A DNA stretch of 58,714 nt from Pseudomonadota bacterium. GTDB taxonomy: Bacteria > Pseudomonadota > Alphaproteobacteria > Kiloniellales > JACOMY01. The notes under the pieces are model-generated. The model was not told the origin of the DNA, did not search any database, and saw nothing but the letters and a program-made list of their open reading frames with translations. The DNA is taken from contig JAKOWB010000284.1 of the NCBI GenBank assembly GCA_029781795.1, forward strand, positions 1 to 58,714, given 5' to 3'. Shown in pieces: positions 48,826 to 57,066 of the stretch. The translations under genes were made by a program, and so were the position numbers. Numbering within the stretch: position 1 is the first letter of the stretch; every line of letters starts with the position of its first letter.

Positions 48826-49853
48826 TTGCGCACCGCGCCGAAGGTGATGCCGCGCAGCAGGTGCCGGCGCAGCAGCACGGTGAAGACCAGCACCGGCAGC
48901 AGGAAAAGCGTGGTGCCGGCGGCCACCGCCGGCCAGTCGAGGCCGCCCTCGCCGATGATCAGCGGGATGAAGGGCGGCGCGGTCTGCGCCTCGCCCGAGG
49001 TCAGCAGCAGGGCGAAGGCGTACTCGTTCCAGGCGAAGATCAGGCAGAAGATGGCGGTCGCGGCGATGCCGGTCACCGCCTGCGGCAGCACGACCTTGCG
49101 GAAGGCCTGAAGCCGCGTGTAGCCGTCGACCATCGCCGCCTCCTCGTACTCGCGCGGGATCTCGTCGATGAAGCCCTTGAGCAGCCAGACCGCGAACGAG
49201 ACGTTGACCGCGGTGTAGAGCAGGATCATGCCGAGGATCGTGTCGCTCAATCCCAGGTCGCGATACATGAGGTAGATCGGGATGGCCACCGCGATGGGCG
49301 GCATCATTCGTGTCGAGAGGATGAAGAAGAGCAGGTCGTCCTTCAGCGGCACCTTGAAGCGCGAGAAGGCATAGGCCGCCAGCGTGCCGAGAAAAACCGC
49401 CAGGAAGGTCGAGCCGAAGCCGATCACCAGCGAGTTGACGTAGCGGTCGCCGTAGCGCGAAGGGCCGGCGATGACCATGTTGCGGCTGCGCACCAGCTCG
49501 TCGTACCAGGTCTCCGGTGGCGGCAGGCTGGCCATGTACTCCGGCGTCTGGCGGGTGCGCGTGGTGAAGAGGTTGACGTAGCCCTCGAGCGTCGGCTGGA
49601 ACACCACCTTGGGCGGGTAGGCGATGGCGTCGGGCGGGCTCTTGAAGCCGGTCAGCACGATCCAGACGATGGGGATCAGCGAGACCAGGGCATAGAGGAT
49701 GACGAAGAAGCCGGAGGTCCAGCGCGCCAGCGGCGTCGGCTCGACGATGGAGCGCGCGGTGGTCAGCAGCTCCTGCGAGGGGCGGCGGCCCTTGCCCCAG
49801 GCGGCGGGCGCCGGCGCCGCCGCGGGCGCGGTGGTCTCCACGGGCGCGCTCAT
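48822..49853 (-). CDS. ABC transporter permease (MalG-like)
   Basis: 343 residues from the ATG at 49853, which overlaps the preceding permease stop by four bases; the frame extends to 49955 only as a shadow. Six membrane segments are visible, starting with WTSGFFVILYALVSLIPIVWIVL. The EAA loop that docks to the ATPase is EIPREYEEAAMVDGYTRLQAFRKVVLPQA. An unusually long periplasmic loop (about residues 75-145) follows the first segment. It is the second permease of a carbohydrate/polyol importer. Confidence 0.92.
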   Translation of the reverse strand: MSAPVETTAPAAAPAPAAWGKGRRPSQELLTTARSIVEPTPLARWTSGFFVILYALVSLIPIVWIVLTGFKSPPDAIAYPPKVVFQPTLEGYVNLFTTRTRQTPEYMASLPPPETWYDELVRSRNMVIAGPSRYGDRYVNSLVIGFGSTFLAVFLGTLAAYAFSRFKVPLKDDLLFFILSTRMMPPIAVAIPIYLMYRDLGLSDTILGMILLYTAVNVSFAVWLLKGFIDEIPREYEEAAMVDGYTRLQAFRKVVLPQAVTGIAATAIFCLIFAWNEYAFALLLTSGEAQTAPPFIPLIIGEGGLDWPAVAAGTTLFLLPVLVFTVLLRRHLLRGITFGAVRK

Positions 49854-50794
49854 CGCTGCTTCACCTTGTTGAGAAACTTCACGTAGATGTTGGCGGCGCC
49901 GAACACCACGACGAAGAGGATGATGGCGAAGGCCGAGGAGTAGCCGGTCTTCCACTTCTCGAAGGCCTCGCGCTTAAGCGTGATCGAGGCGACCTCGGTG
50001 GTGGAGCCGGGCCCGCCGGAGGTCAGCGAGACCACCATGTCGAACATCTTGAAGTTCTCGATGGCGCGGAACAGCACCGCCAGCATCAGGAAGGGCAGCA
50101 CCATCGGCAGGGTGATGTGCCAGAACTGTCGCAGCCGGCTGGCGCGGTCGACCTCGGCCGCCTCGTAGAGGTACTGCGGCACGGCGCGCAGCCCCGCCAG
50201 GCAGATCAGCATCACATAGGGCGTCCACATCCAGACGTCGACGATGACGATGGCCCAGGGCGCCAGCTTCACGTCGCCGATCATGGTGAAGTCGCCGGCG
50301 TCGACGAAGAAGTTGACGATGTAGTTGAAGATGCCGGACTGCGGCTGGAAGAGGTAGGTCCAGAAGATGCCGACCACCGCCGGCGACAGCATCATCGGCA
50401 GCAGGATCAGCGTCGTCCAGGTGGCATGGCCGGTGAACTTGCGGTTGATCAGCAGCGCCAGCGCGAAGCCGATCACCACCTCGAGCCCGATCGACCAGCA
50501 GACGAAGGAGGCCGTGGTCTGCAACCGGTCCCAGATGTCGGGGTCGCCGAGGATGCGCTCGTAGTTGCGCGTGCCGACCTCCTTGATCTCCCGCCCCGGC
50601 TGGTTGGCGCGGTAGTCGGTGAAGGAGAGGTCGATGGTCCAGATCAGCGGGAAGATGTTGATGGCGAGCAGCAGCAGGATGGTGGGCGTGATGAAGAGCC
50701 AGGCGATGGTGCGCGGGCTGAACCCCGCTCCACCCATCCCGGGCCTCGCCCCCTTCCTGTAGGTCAGTCCGCTCATCGCTCGTTTCGGGTCCAT
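49850..50794 (-). CDS. ABC transporter permease (MalF/UgpA-like)
   Basis: 314 residues from the ATG at 50794; an ATG at 50776 is a possible alternative because neither has a strong ribosome site. Six membrane segments are visible, including TIAWLFITPTILLLLAINIFPLIW and LILLPMMLSPAVVGIFWTYLF. The EAA loop is AVPQYLYEAAEVDRASRLRQFWHITLPMV. It forms the channel with the MalG-like partner. A hairpin lies between the binding-protein gene and this one. Confidence 0.92.
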   Translation of the reverse strand: MDPKRAMSGLTYRKGARPGMGGAGFSPRTIAWLFITPTILLLLAINIFPLIWTIDLSFTDYRANQPGREIKEVGTRNYERILGDPDIWDRLQTTASFVCWSIGLEVVIGFALALLINRKFTGHATWTTLILLPMMLSPAVVGIFWTYLFQPQSGIFNYIVNFFVDAGDFTMIGDVKLAPWAIVIVDVWMWTPYVMLICLAGLRAVPQYLYEAAEVDRASRLRQFWHITLPMVLPFLMLAVLFRAIENFKMFDMVVSLTSGGPGSTTEVASITLKREAFEKWKTGYSSAFAIILFVVVFGAANIYVKFLNKVKQR

Positions 50795-50819
50795 CGCTTG
50801 GGATAGTAGGCCCCGGAAT

Positions 50820-50846
50820 GGCCGGCCGGGGAATGCCCGGCCGGCC
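50820..50846 (-). terminator. Hairpin between binding-protein and permease genes
   Basis: GGCCGGCCGGG (50820-50830) and CCCGGCCGGCC (50836-50846) form an 11-bp perfect stem with a 5-base loop, and no T-run follows. It resembles the stems in both TRAP operons by position and length. It probably sets a higher level for the binding protein than for the membrane subunits. Confidence 0.6.
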
Positions 50847-50871
50847 AGCCGCAGGGAGACAGGGAAGAGAC

Positions 50872-52194
50872 CTAAAGCTTACCGTCGTCCTCGAAGACCT
50901 GCGTCCAGTCCTTGATCAGCAGGTCGAGGGCCTCCTTGGCCGTGCCCTTGTCCGCGACCACGTAGTCGTGGATGCGGGCCTGCATGGCCTGCAGCAGCTC
51001 GGCGTAGGTCGGCTCCTGCCAGAAGTCCTTGACGTTGCTCATCGCGCGCAGGAAGTCGGCGGCGAAGGGCGCGGAGGACGCGAAGCCGGGGTCCTCCAGC
51101 ACGGCCTTGTGGCAGGAATAGCCGCCCAGCGCCCACCACTTCTTCTGCACGTCGGGCTTGGCGAACCACTTGATGTACTCGAGCGCCAGGTCCTTCTTGT
51201 CCGAGTAGGACACGACCGAGATGCCCTGGCCGCCCAGCGCCGAGGCCTCGACCGACATCTTCGGATTGACGAAGAAGCCGGACTTGTCGCCGCCGACGTT
51301 CTCGTCCTTCAGGATGCCGGGGAAGAAGGCGAACCAGTTCATCTGGATCGCCACCTGGCCGGAGCGGTAGGCGTCGAGGTTCTCGACCATGTAGGCGTTC
51401 GAGTGGCCCGGCGGGGTGCAGCACTTGTAGAGGTCCTTGTAGACCTCGAGCGCCTGCACGGCGTTCGGCGAGTTGACGAAGCCCTCCATGTGATAGGGGT
51501 TCGCCGGGTCCTCGTACTGGAAGCCGTTGGCATAGAGCGCGCCGGTCACGCCCATGGTGATGCCTTCCGAGCCGCGCTCGGTGTACATCGCGATGCCGTA
51601 GACCGTCTTGCCGTCGATCTGGCGGCCCTGGAAGAAGGTGCCGATGTCCTTCAGCTCGGCCCAGGTGGTCGGCGGCTCGAGTTCGCGGCCGTAGGTCTTC
51701 TTGAACTCCTCGCGCAGCTCGGGACGGGCGAACCAGTCCTTGCGGTAGACCCAGCCCAGCGCGTCGCCCATGGCGGGCAGCGCCCAGTAGTTCTCGCTGC
51801 CCTTCGGCCAGGTCGAATAGGCGTAGACCGTGGCCGGCAGGAAGTCGTCCATCGAGATGTTGTTGGCGGCGAAGAAGTCGTTCAGCTTGACGTAGTGCCC
51901 GTAGGTGGCGGAGCCGCCGATCCACTGGCTGTCGCCGATCAGCAGGTCGCAGAGCTTACCGCCGGAATTGAGCTCGTTCAGGAAGCGGTCGGCGAAGCTG
52001 GTCCAGGGCACGAACTCGAACTTCATCTGGATGCCGCTCTCGGCGGTGAAGTCCTTGGAAAGCTCGGCCAGGGCGTTGGCCGGGTCCCAGGCCGCCCAGC
52101 AGAGCGTCAGGGACTTGTCTTCCGCCGAGGCCGTGCCCGCCATCGCCGTGACGGCGAGGGCGGCCGCGGCCGCGGCCTTCAGGAATCTACGCAT
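50872..52194 (-). CDS. ABC transporter substrate-binding protein (family 1, carbohydrate/polyol)
   Basis: 440 residues with a signal peptide (FLKAAAAAALAVTAMAGTASA, cleavage near ASAEDK). Domain sequence includes LTLCWAAWDPANALAELSKDF, CDLLIGDSQWIGGSATYGHYVKL, YWALPAMGDALGWVYRKDWF, and a tryptophan-rich C-terminus (KKWWALGGYSCHK, KDFWQEPTYAELLQAM). The Asp-Trp and Trp-rich ligand cleft suits sugars or polyols. GGGAGGAAA precedes the ATG. It heads the eleven-gene operon ending with dhaL, dhaM and the PTS relay. Its cargo may be glycerol, dihydroxyacetone or a related short polyol; that is inference. Confidence 0.92.
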   Translation of the reverse strand: MRRFLKAAAAAALAVTAMAGTASAEDKSLTLCWAAWDPANALAELSKDFTAESGIQMKFEFVPWTSFADRFLNELNSGGKLCDLLIGDSQWIGGSATYGHYVKLNDFFAANNISMDDFLPATVYAYSTWPKGSENYWALPAMGDALGWVYRKDWFARPELREEFKKTYGRELEPPTTWAELKDIGTFFQGRQIDGKTVYGIAMYTERGSEGITMGVTGALYANGFQYEDPANPYHMEGFVNSPNAVQALEVYKDLYKCCTPPGHSNAYMVENLDAYRSGQVAIQMNWFAFFPGILKDENVGGDKSGFFVNPKMSVEASALGGQGISVVSYSDKKDLALEYIKWFAKPDVQKKWWALGGYSCHKAVLEDPGFASSAPFAADFLRAMSNVKDFWQEPTYAELLQAMQARIHDYVVADKGTAKEALDLLIKDWTQVFEDDGKL

Positions 52195-52500
52195 CGGTTT
52201 CCTCCCTTCGAGGTGTCTACGGCTCGCTTGCGGCGGAGCAGGTTCTCCGCTTCTCGTGCGTTTCGTTTAGTGAATAAACTCTACTAAACTCGTGTCAAGC
52301 CACGAAACGTTTCCGTCCCCAGGATTCGTTGCTGCATGTGCGAAAGCCTGCATGTTGCAGCGCAAAACCGTTGCGATGCCGAGAGCTCCTGGTGTTCCAG
52401 GCTTTTCATCAAGCCAGTGAACCGGCAGGATAAACTAAACTCAATCGCCGGCACCCGCGCGCAAGACGGGGGGCCGGCAACCGCGTCAGGGAGCGCCGCC
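52195..52500. promoter_or_regulatory. Divergent promoter region with AACTAAACT elements
   Basis: GTTTAGTGAATAAAC (52265-52279; arms GTTTA/TAAAC) and ACTAAACT (52283-52290) lie about 70-95 bases before the binding-protein gene, and TAAACTAAACTC (52431-52442) about 60 bases before the amidohydrolase. The motif matches the dhaK upstream element at 42083. No gene is seen in this 306-base gap. Confidence 0.6.
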
Positions 52501-53784
52501 ATGACCCACATCGTCTTCCAGAACGTCCGCGTGCTCGACGCCACCGGCGCCGCGCCCTTCGCCGGCGCGGTGCGCGTCGTGGGCAACCGCATCAAGGAGA
52601 TCGCCCGGGACGGCAAGGCGTTGAGCGCGCCGGCCGAGGCCGAGGTGATCGACGGTGGCGGCGCCACGCTGATGCCCGGCCTGATCGAGGCGCATGCCCA
52701 CATCTCCTTCTGCAACGTCGCGGCGCTGGAGGCACTGGGCGACCTGCCGCCGGAGGAGCACACGCTGGCCTCGATGAAGCATGCGCGGCAGATGCTCGAC
52801 CAGGGCTTCACCGCCCTGTTCAGCGCCGCGGCGGCCAAGCCGCGACTCGACGTGGTGATCCGCAATGCCATCGAGGCCGGCGAGATTCCCGGCCCCAGGA
52901 TGCGCGCCGCCAGCCCCGAGCTGACGGTGACCGGGGGCCTCGGCGACGTGCGGCGCTCGCACATCGAGCGTTCGACCTTCGCCATCTGCTGCGACGGGGC
53001 GGACGAGTTCCGCCGCACCGCGCGCGAGATGTGCCGCGAGGGCGTGGACACGCTGAAGATCAACCCGTCGGGCGACGAGTTCGTACCCTTCGCCCGCGCC
53101 CACCTGACGGTGATGAACGAATCGGAGGTGGCGGCGGTGGCGGAGGTCGCCCGTTCGCGCGGCAAGATGCTGGCGGCGCACGCGCGCTCGGCCGAGAGCG
53201 TGAAGATGTGCCTCCGGAACGGCGTCGATGTGCTCTATCACTGCACGCTGTCGGACGAAGAGGCGCTGGACATGCTGGAGGCGAAGAAGGAGTCCATCTT
53301 CGTCGCCCCGGCGATGGGCATCATGTACGCCACGGCCAACGGCGAGGGTGCCGACTGGGGACTGACCAAGGACCATCCCGTCGCCATCTACTTCGCGCGC
53401 GAGCTTGAGCGCTGCGTCGAGAACATGAAGTCATTGATCAAGCGCGGCGTGCGCGTGCTGCCGGGCGGCGACTACGGATTCGCCTGGAACCCGATCGGCC
53501 GCAACGCCCGCGACCTGGAGCACTTCGTCAAGCTGCTGGGCCTCAGCCCGCTGCAGGCGATCCATGCCTGCACCAAGCTGGGCGGCGAGATCATGCAGAT
53601 GGGCGGCGAGCTGGGCCTGGTGAAGGAAGGCTACCTGGCCGACCTGATCCTGGTCGACGGCGACCCCGCGACCGACGTCACCATCCTGCAGGACAAGAAC
53701 CGCCTGACCGCGATCATGAAGGACGGCGGCTTCCACAAGCGCCCCGAAGCCGGCCGCAAGGCGGCGGTGCGCGCGGCGGAGTAG
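52501..53784 (+). CDS. Imidazolonepropionase-like amidohydrolase
   Basis: 427 residues from the ATG at 52501 with GGGAGC upstream; the frame extends to 52336 through the operators and is not used. Metal ligands expected of the amidohydrolase superfamily are seen: MPGLIEAHAHISF, the possible bridging lysine in DTLKINPSGDEF, AAHARSAESVKMCL, VLYHCTLSDEEA and the catalytic aspartate in VLPGGDYGFAWN. Relatives hydrolyse cyclic amides, dipeptides or organophosphates. It is divergent from the ABC/dha operon and shares the AACTAAAC element, so it may feed a substrate to that pathway. Confidence 0.9.
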   Translation: MTHIVFQNVRVLDATGAAPFAGAVRVVGNRIKEIARDGKALSAPAEAEVIDGGGATLMPGLIEAHAHISFCNVAALEALGDLPPEEHTLASMKHARQMLDQGFTALFSAAAAKPRLDVVIRNAIEAGEIPGPRMRAASPELTVTGGLGDVRRSHIERSTFAICCDGADEFRRTAREMCREGVDTLKINPSGDEFVPFARAHLTVMNESEVAAVAEVARSRGKMLAAHARSAESVKMCLRNGVDVLYHCTLSDEEALDMLEAKKESIFVAPAMGIMYATANGEGADWGLTKDHPVAIYFARELERCVENMKSLIKRGVRVLPGGDYGFAWNPIGRNARDLEHFVKLLGLSPLQAIHACTKLGGEIMQMGGELGLVKEGYLADLILVDGDPATDVTILQDKNRLTAIMKDGGFHKRPEAGRKAAVRAAE

Positions 53785-53788
53785 GCGC

Positions 53789-54793
53789 CTAGGTCCAAGG
53801 CAGGGCGGCGCGCAGCTTCCAGTACTGCGCCGGCGCCTCGATCAGCGGCTCCAGCGTGGCATGAACCTCACCGTCGAGCTTGAGGCTCGCGGCGGCCAGA
53901 TTGCTTTCGAGCTGCGACAGGGTCGAGGCGCCGCTCAGCACCACGTCGACCGAGGGCTCCGCCAGCGCCGCCGCCAGGGCAACGGCGTCGGGCGTGGCGG
54001 CCAGGCGCTGCGCAGCGCGCGACAGCAGGTGGCGCTGCACGGCGAAGTCGGGTGCCTGGTTGCGGGCGGTGAGGCGGCCGTTGGCCAGGGCTTCCTTGAC
54101 GATGACCAGCAGGCCTGCGGCCTTGGCCTCGGCGAGTGCCGGGCCGGCCGAGCGCTCCAGCAGGTTCCAGGTGGCCTGCACGGCCTCGAACAGCGGCCGG
54201 CCGTCGACCTCGACCTCGAGCGCCCGGCGGATGGTCTGGGCCTGTGCCGGGCCGCTGACCGAAAGGCCGATGGCCACCTCCTCGTCGCGCAGGCTGGCCA
54301 GGGCGGCGAGCAGCTCCGGCTGTTCGAAAAGTCCGCTCTCCAGCGTGGCGGAATGGACCTGGTAGAGCGTCAGCTGATCGCCCAGCAGGGCATGCGTCTC
54401 CGCCCGCTGGCTGAGGAAGTGCTCCAGGGTGTGTTCCTTCACCTCGTGCACGCTGGCGTCGGGCCGCCAGTCCGCGGTGTAGCGGTAGCCCCACTTGGAG
54501 GAGACGAAGAGCTGGCCCGGCGGGATCGCGCGCGCCTTCAGCCAGCCGGCCAGGAACTCCTCGGCCAGGCCGTAGGAGCGCGCGGCGTCGAAGACCGTGA
54601 CGCCCGCGGCGAGCGCGGCGTCGAGCAGCGTCCAGGCACGGCGGCGCAGGCCCTCGACGTCGCCCTCGGCGGCGATGTCCTCGCGATGGCCGAGGTTGAT
54701 ATAGCCAGGGCGGCCGACCGCTGCCAGACCGAGGCCCAGGCGGGAGAGGGTGACGCGCTGGCCGGCGAGAGTGACCGTTCGGCAGGGCAGCAT
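53789..54793 (-). CDS. Aldo/keto reductase
   Basis: 334 residues of the AKR (TIM barrel) superfamily. The catalytic tetrad is visible: Asp and Tyr in VFDAARSYGLAEEFLAGWL, Lys in LFVSSKWGY, and His in LTLYQVHSATLE. The C-terminal NADPH-binding SVDVVLSGASTLSQLESNLAAA is typical. It probably reduces or oxidises a carbonyl/alcohol of a sugar-like compound, as in L-galactose or pyridoxal dehydrogenase-type AKRs. It is transcribed towards the amidohydrolase and away from the GMC oxidoreductase at 54898. Confidence 0.9.
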   Translation of the reverse strand: MLPCRTVTLAGQRVTLSRLGLGLAAVGRPGYINLGHREDIAAEGDVEGLRRRAWTLLDAALAAGVTVFDAARSYGLAEEFLAGWLKARAIPPGQLFVSSKWGYRYTADWRPDASVHEVKEHTLEHFLSQRAETHALLGDQLTLYQVHSATLESGLFEQPELLAALASLRDEEVAIGLSVSGPAQAQTIRRALEVEVDGRPLFEAVQATWNLLERSAGPALAEAKAAGLLVIVKEALANGRLTARNQAPDFAVQRHLLSRAAQRLAATPDAVALAAALAEPSVDVVLSGASTLSQLESNLAAASLKLDGEVHATLEPLIEAPAQYWKLRAALPWT

Positions 54794-54897
54794 GGTGCTG
54801 AGAGTGGCGGAGGCCGGGGCACCCAGGCAAGCGGCAGCCTCTCCCGCCGGCGGCCCGGAGCGGGCAGTATGGCGCCGCCAGGCGCGGGGGAGAAGTG

Positions 54898-56490
54898 ATG
54901 GAAACCTTCGACTACATCGTTGTCGGCGCCGGCTCGGCCGGGGCCCCGGTCGCGGCGCGGCTCAGCGAGAGCGGGCGCCATCGCGTCCTGCTGCTGGAAG
55001 CGGGCCCCGAGGACCGCAGCCCCTGGCTGCACATCCCGATCGGCTACGCCAAGACCTACCTCGACGCGCGGGTGAACTGGAAGTACGAGACCGAGCCCAA
55101 CCCCGAGCTGGGCGGGCGCGTCATGTACTGGCCGCGCGGCAAGGTCCTGGGCGGCACCTCGGCGATCAATGGCCTCATCTACATGCGCGGCCTGGCGTCG
55201 GACTACGACCACTGGCGTCAGCTCGGCAATGCCGGCTGGAGCTTCGCCGACCTGTTGCCCTTCTTCCGCAAGGCCGAGCGCAACCAGCGCGGCGCCGACG
55301 CGCTGCACGGCGGCGAGGGTCCCCAGGGCGTGTCGGACGCGGTCTGGCGCACGCCGCTGGCCGATGCCTACATCGCCGCTTGCCGCTCGGCCGGGATTCC
55401 GGCGAACGACGACTTCAACGGGCCGACGCAGGAGGGCGTGGGCTATTACCAGCTCACCACCTGGCGTGGACGGCGCATCTCCAGCGCCACGGCCTACCTG
55501 AAGCCCGCGCGCGGACGGACGAACCTGGCGATCCGCACCGGCGTCCAGGTCGAGCGGGTGCTGATCGAGGACGGCCGCGCGGTCGGCGTCGTCTGGCGCG
55601 GCGGCGAAGCGCGCGCGGCGGGCGAGGTGGTGCTCTGCGGCGGCGCCATCAACTCGCCGCAGCTCCTGCTGCTTTCGGGCATCGGTCCGGGCGCGCAGCT
55701 ACAGTCCTTCGGCATCGAGGTGAAGCGCGACCTGCCGGGCGTGGGCGAGAACCTGCAGGACCACCTGCAGGCGCGCTCGGTCTATCGCGCCAGCCGCAGG
55801 GGCACGCTGAACGACGCGCTGGGCAGCGCGCTTGCCAAGGCGCGCAGCGGCACCACCTGGGCACTGACGCGCAAGGGCCCGCTGACCATCGGTGCCGGCC
55901 TGGTCGGCGTCTTCTTCAAGACCCGGCCCGAGCTCGCCGACCCCGACGTGCAGCTCCACTTCATACCCTTCTCGACCGACAAGTTCGGCACCGGCTTCCA
56001 CGAGCACCCGGGCTTCAACGTGGTGATGAACCCGTCGCGGCCGGAAAGCCGCGGCAGCATCCGCCTGAAGTCGCCGGACCCGCTGGCGGCGCCGGCGATC
56101 CAGCCCAACTATCTCTCCTCTCCAGTCGATGTCCGCACCATGCTGGATGGCCTGCGGATGGTGCGCCGTATCGCCGAGCAGCCGGCGCTGAAGCCCTGGA
56201 TCCGCGAGGAACTGCAGCCCGGCCCGGCGATGGAGGGCGAGGCGGCGCTGGAGGGCTTCCTCAGGCAGACGGCGCACACCATCTTCCATCCCGCGGGGAC
56301 CTGCCGCATGGGTCCCGCCGGCGATGCCCGGGCGGTGGTGGACGAGCGGCTGCGCGTGCACGGCATCCGGGGCCTGCGCGTCGCCGACGCCTCGATCATG
56401 CCGACCCTGGTCTCGGGCAACACCAACGCGCCCTGCATCATGATCGGCGAGAAGTGCGCGGCGCTGCTGCTGGAGGATGCCCGGGCCTGA
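54898..56490 (+). CDS. GMC oxidoreductase (choline dehydrogenase-like)
   Basis: 530 residues from the ATG at 54898, preceded by GGGGGAGAAG. The FAD site is YIVVGAGSAGAPVAARLSE, then GGTSAINGLIYMRGLASDYD, ALTRKGPLTIGAGLVGVF, and the C-terminal catalytic block FHPAGTCRMGPAGDA with SGNTNAPCIMIGEKCA, where His and Asn make the typical pair. Long-chain or branched alcohol oxidation is likely. It is a single gene whose upstream region of 104 bases is shared with the aldo/keto reductase. Confidence 0.92.
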   Translation: METFDYIVVGAGSAGAPVAARLSESGRHRVLLLEAGPEDRSPWLHIPIGYAKTYLDARVNWKYETEPNPELGGRVMYWPRGKVLGGTSAINGLIYMRGLASDYDHWRQLGNAGWSFADLLPFFRKAERNQRGADALHGGEGPQGVSDAVWRTPLADAYIAACRSAGIPANDDFNGPTQEGVGYYQLTTWRGRRISSATAYLKPARGRTNLAIRTGVQVERVLIEDGRAVGVVWRGGEARAAGEVVLCGGAINSPQLLLLSGIGPGAQLQSFGIEVKRDLPGVGENLQDHLQARSVYRASRRGTLNDALGSALAKARSGTTWALTRKGPLTIGAGLVGVFFKTRPELADPDVQLHFIPFSTDKFGTGFHEHPGFNVVMNPSRPESRGSIRLKSPDPLAAPAIQPNYLSSPVDVRTMLDGLRMVRRIAEQPALKPWIREELQPGPAMEGEAALEGFLRQTAHTIFHPAGTCRMGPAGDARAVVDERLRVHGIRGLRVADASIMPTLVSGNTNAPCIMIGEKCAALLLEDARA

Positions 56491-56493
56491 CGC

Positions 56494-56955
56494 TCAGCCA
56501 CGCAAGGGCAGGATCTCGCGGCGGGCCAGCAGCTCCTCGATACTCTTCAGCGGCATGCGGGTCAGGTCCTCGGTCAGCTCGGCGGCCACGACCTCGGCGA
56601 CCGCGGCCGGCAGCAGCTCGCGCAGCTCGCCCATTGCCTTCGGCGGCGCGACGATCACCAGGCGCTGGTACCGCTCGTCCCGCCTGGCCTGCAGCAGGTC
56701 GGCGGCGATCGAGGTGATGAACCGCCGTCCCTCGATCTCCCTGGGGTCGCTGTGCGGCTGCATCGCATGGCGCTGACCACCCAGCGAGTCGAAGCTGCGG
56801 CCCTGCCGGTCGCTGATGATCTCGGAGCTGCGCGGCAGCGGCTGCTCGCGGGTCGCGTTCTCTTCCCGCAGCAGCTGCCAGCGTGGCGGCTCGGTCCGGT
56901 ACACGTGCAGACGCTGGTGATCCAGCACGGCGACCCAGGTGATCTTCTTGCTCAT
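56494..56955 (-). CDS. Host attachment family protein
   Basis: 153 residues. The N-terminal ITWVAVLDHQRLHVYRTEPP and the central GRSFDSLGGQRHAMQPHSDPREIEGRRFITSIAADLLQARR in parts, then RLVIVAPPKAMGELRELL, match the 'protein required for attachment to host cells' family first described in Agrobacterium. Its biochemical role is not established; the fold resembles the eRF1-like domain of release-factor-type proteins. GGGAG precedes the ATG. It is convergent with the GMC gene, with three bases between stops. Confidence 0.85.
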   Translation of the reverse strand: MSKKITWVAVLDHQRLHVYRTEPPRWQLLREENATREQPLPRSSEIISDRQGRSFDSLGGQRHAMQPHSDPREIEGRRFITSIAADLLQARRDERYQRLVIVAPPKAMGELRELLPAAVAEVVAAELTEDLTRMPLKSIEELLARREILPLRG

Positions 56956-57066
56956 GGCTCGCTCCCTTGCACCCTCGATAGCAAGGATGCGCTTGGCCCC
57001 CCGGCCCGGCGATGACCCAGGTCAAGCCGCCCGCGCGCCACGCCAAGGGGGCAGGTCCACTCCGCC

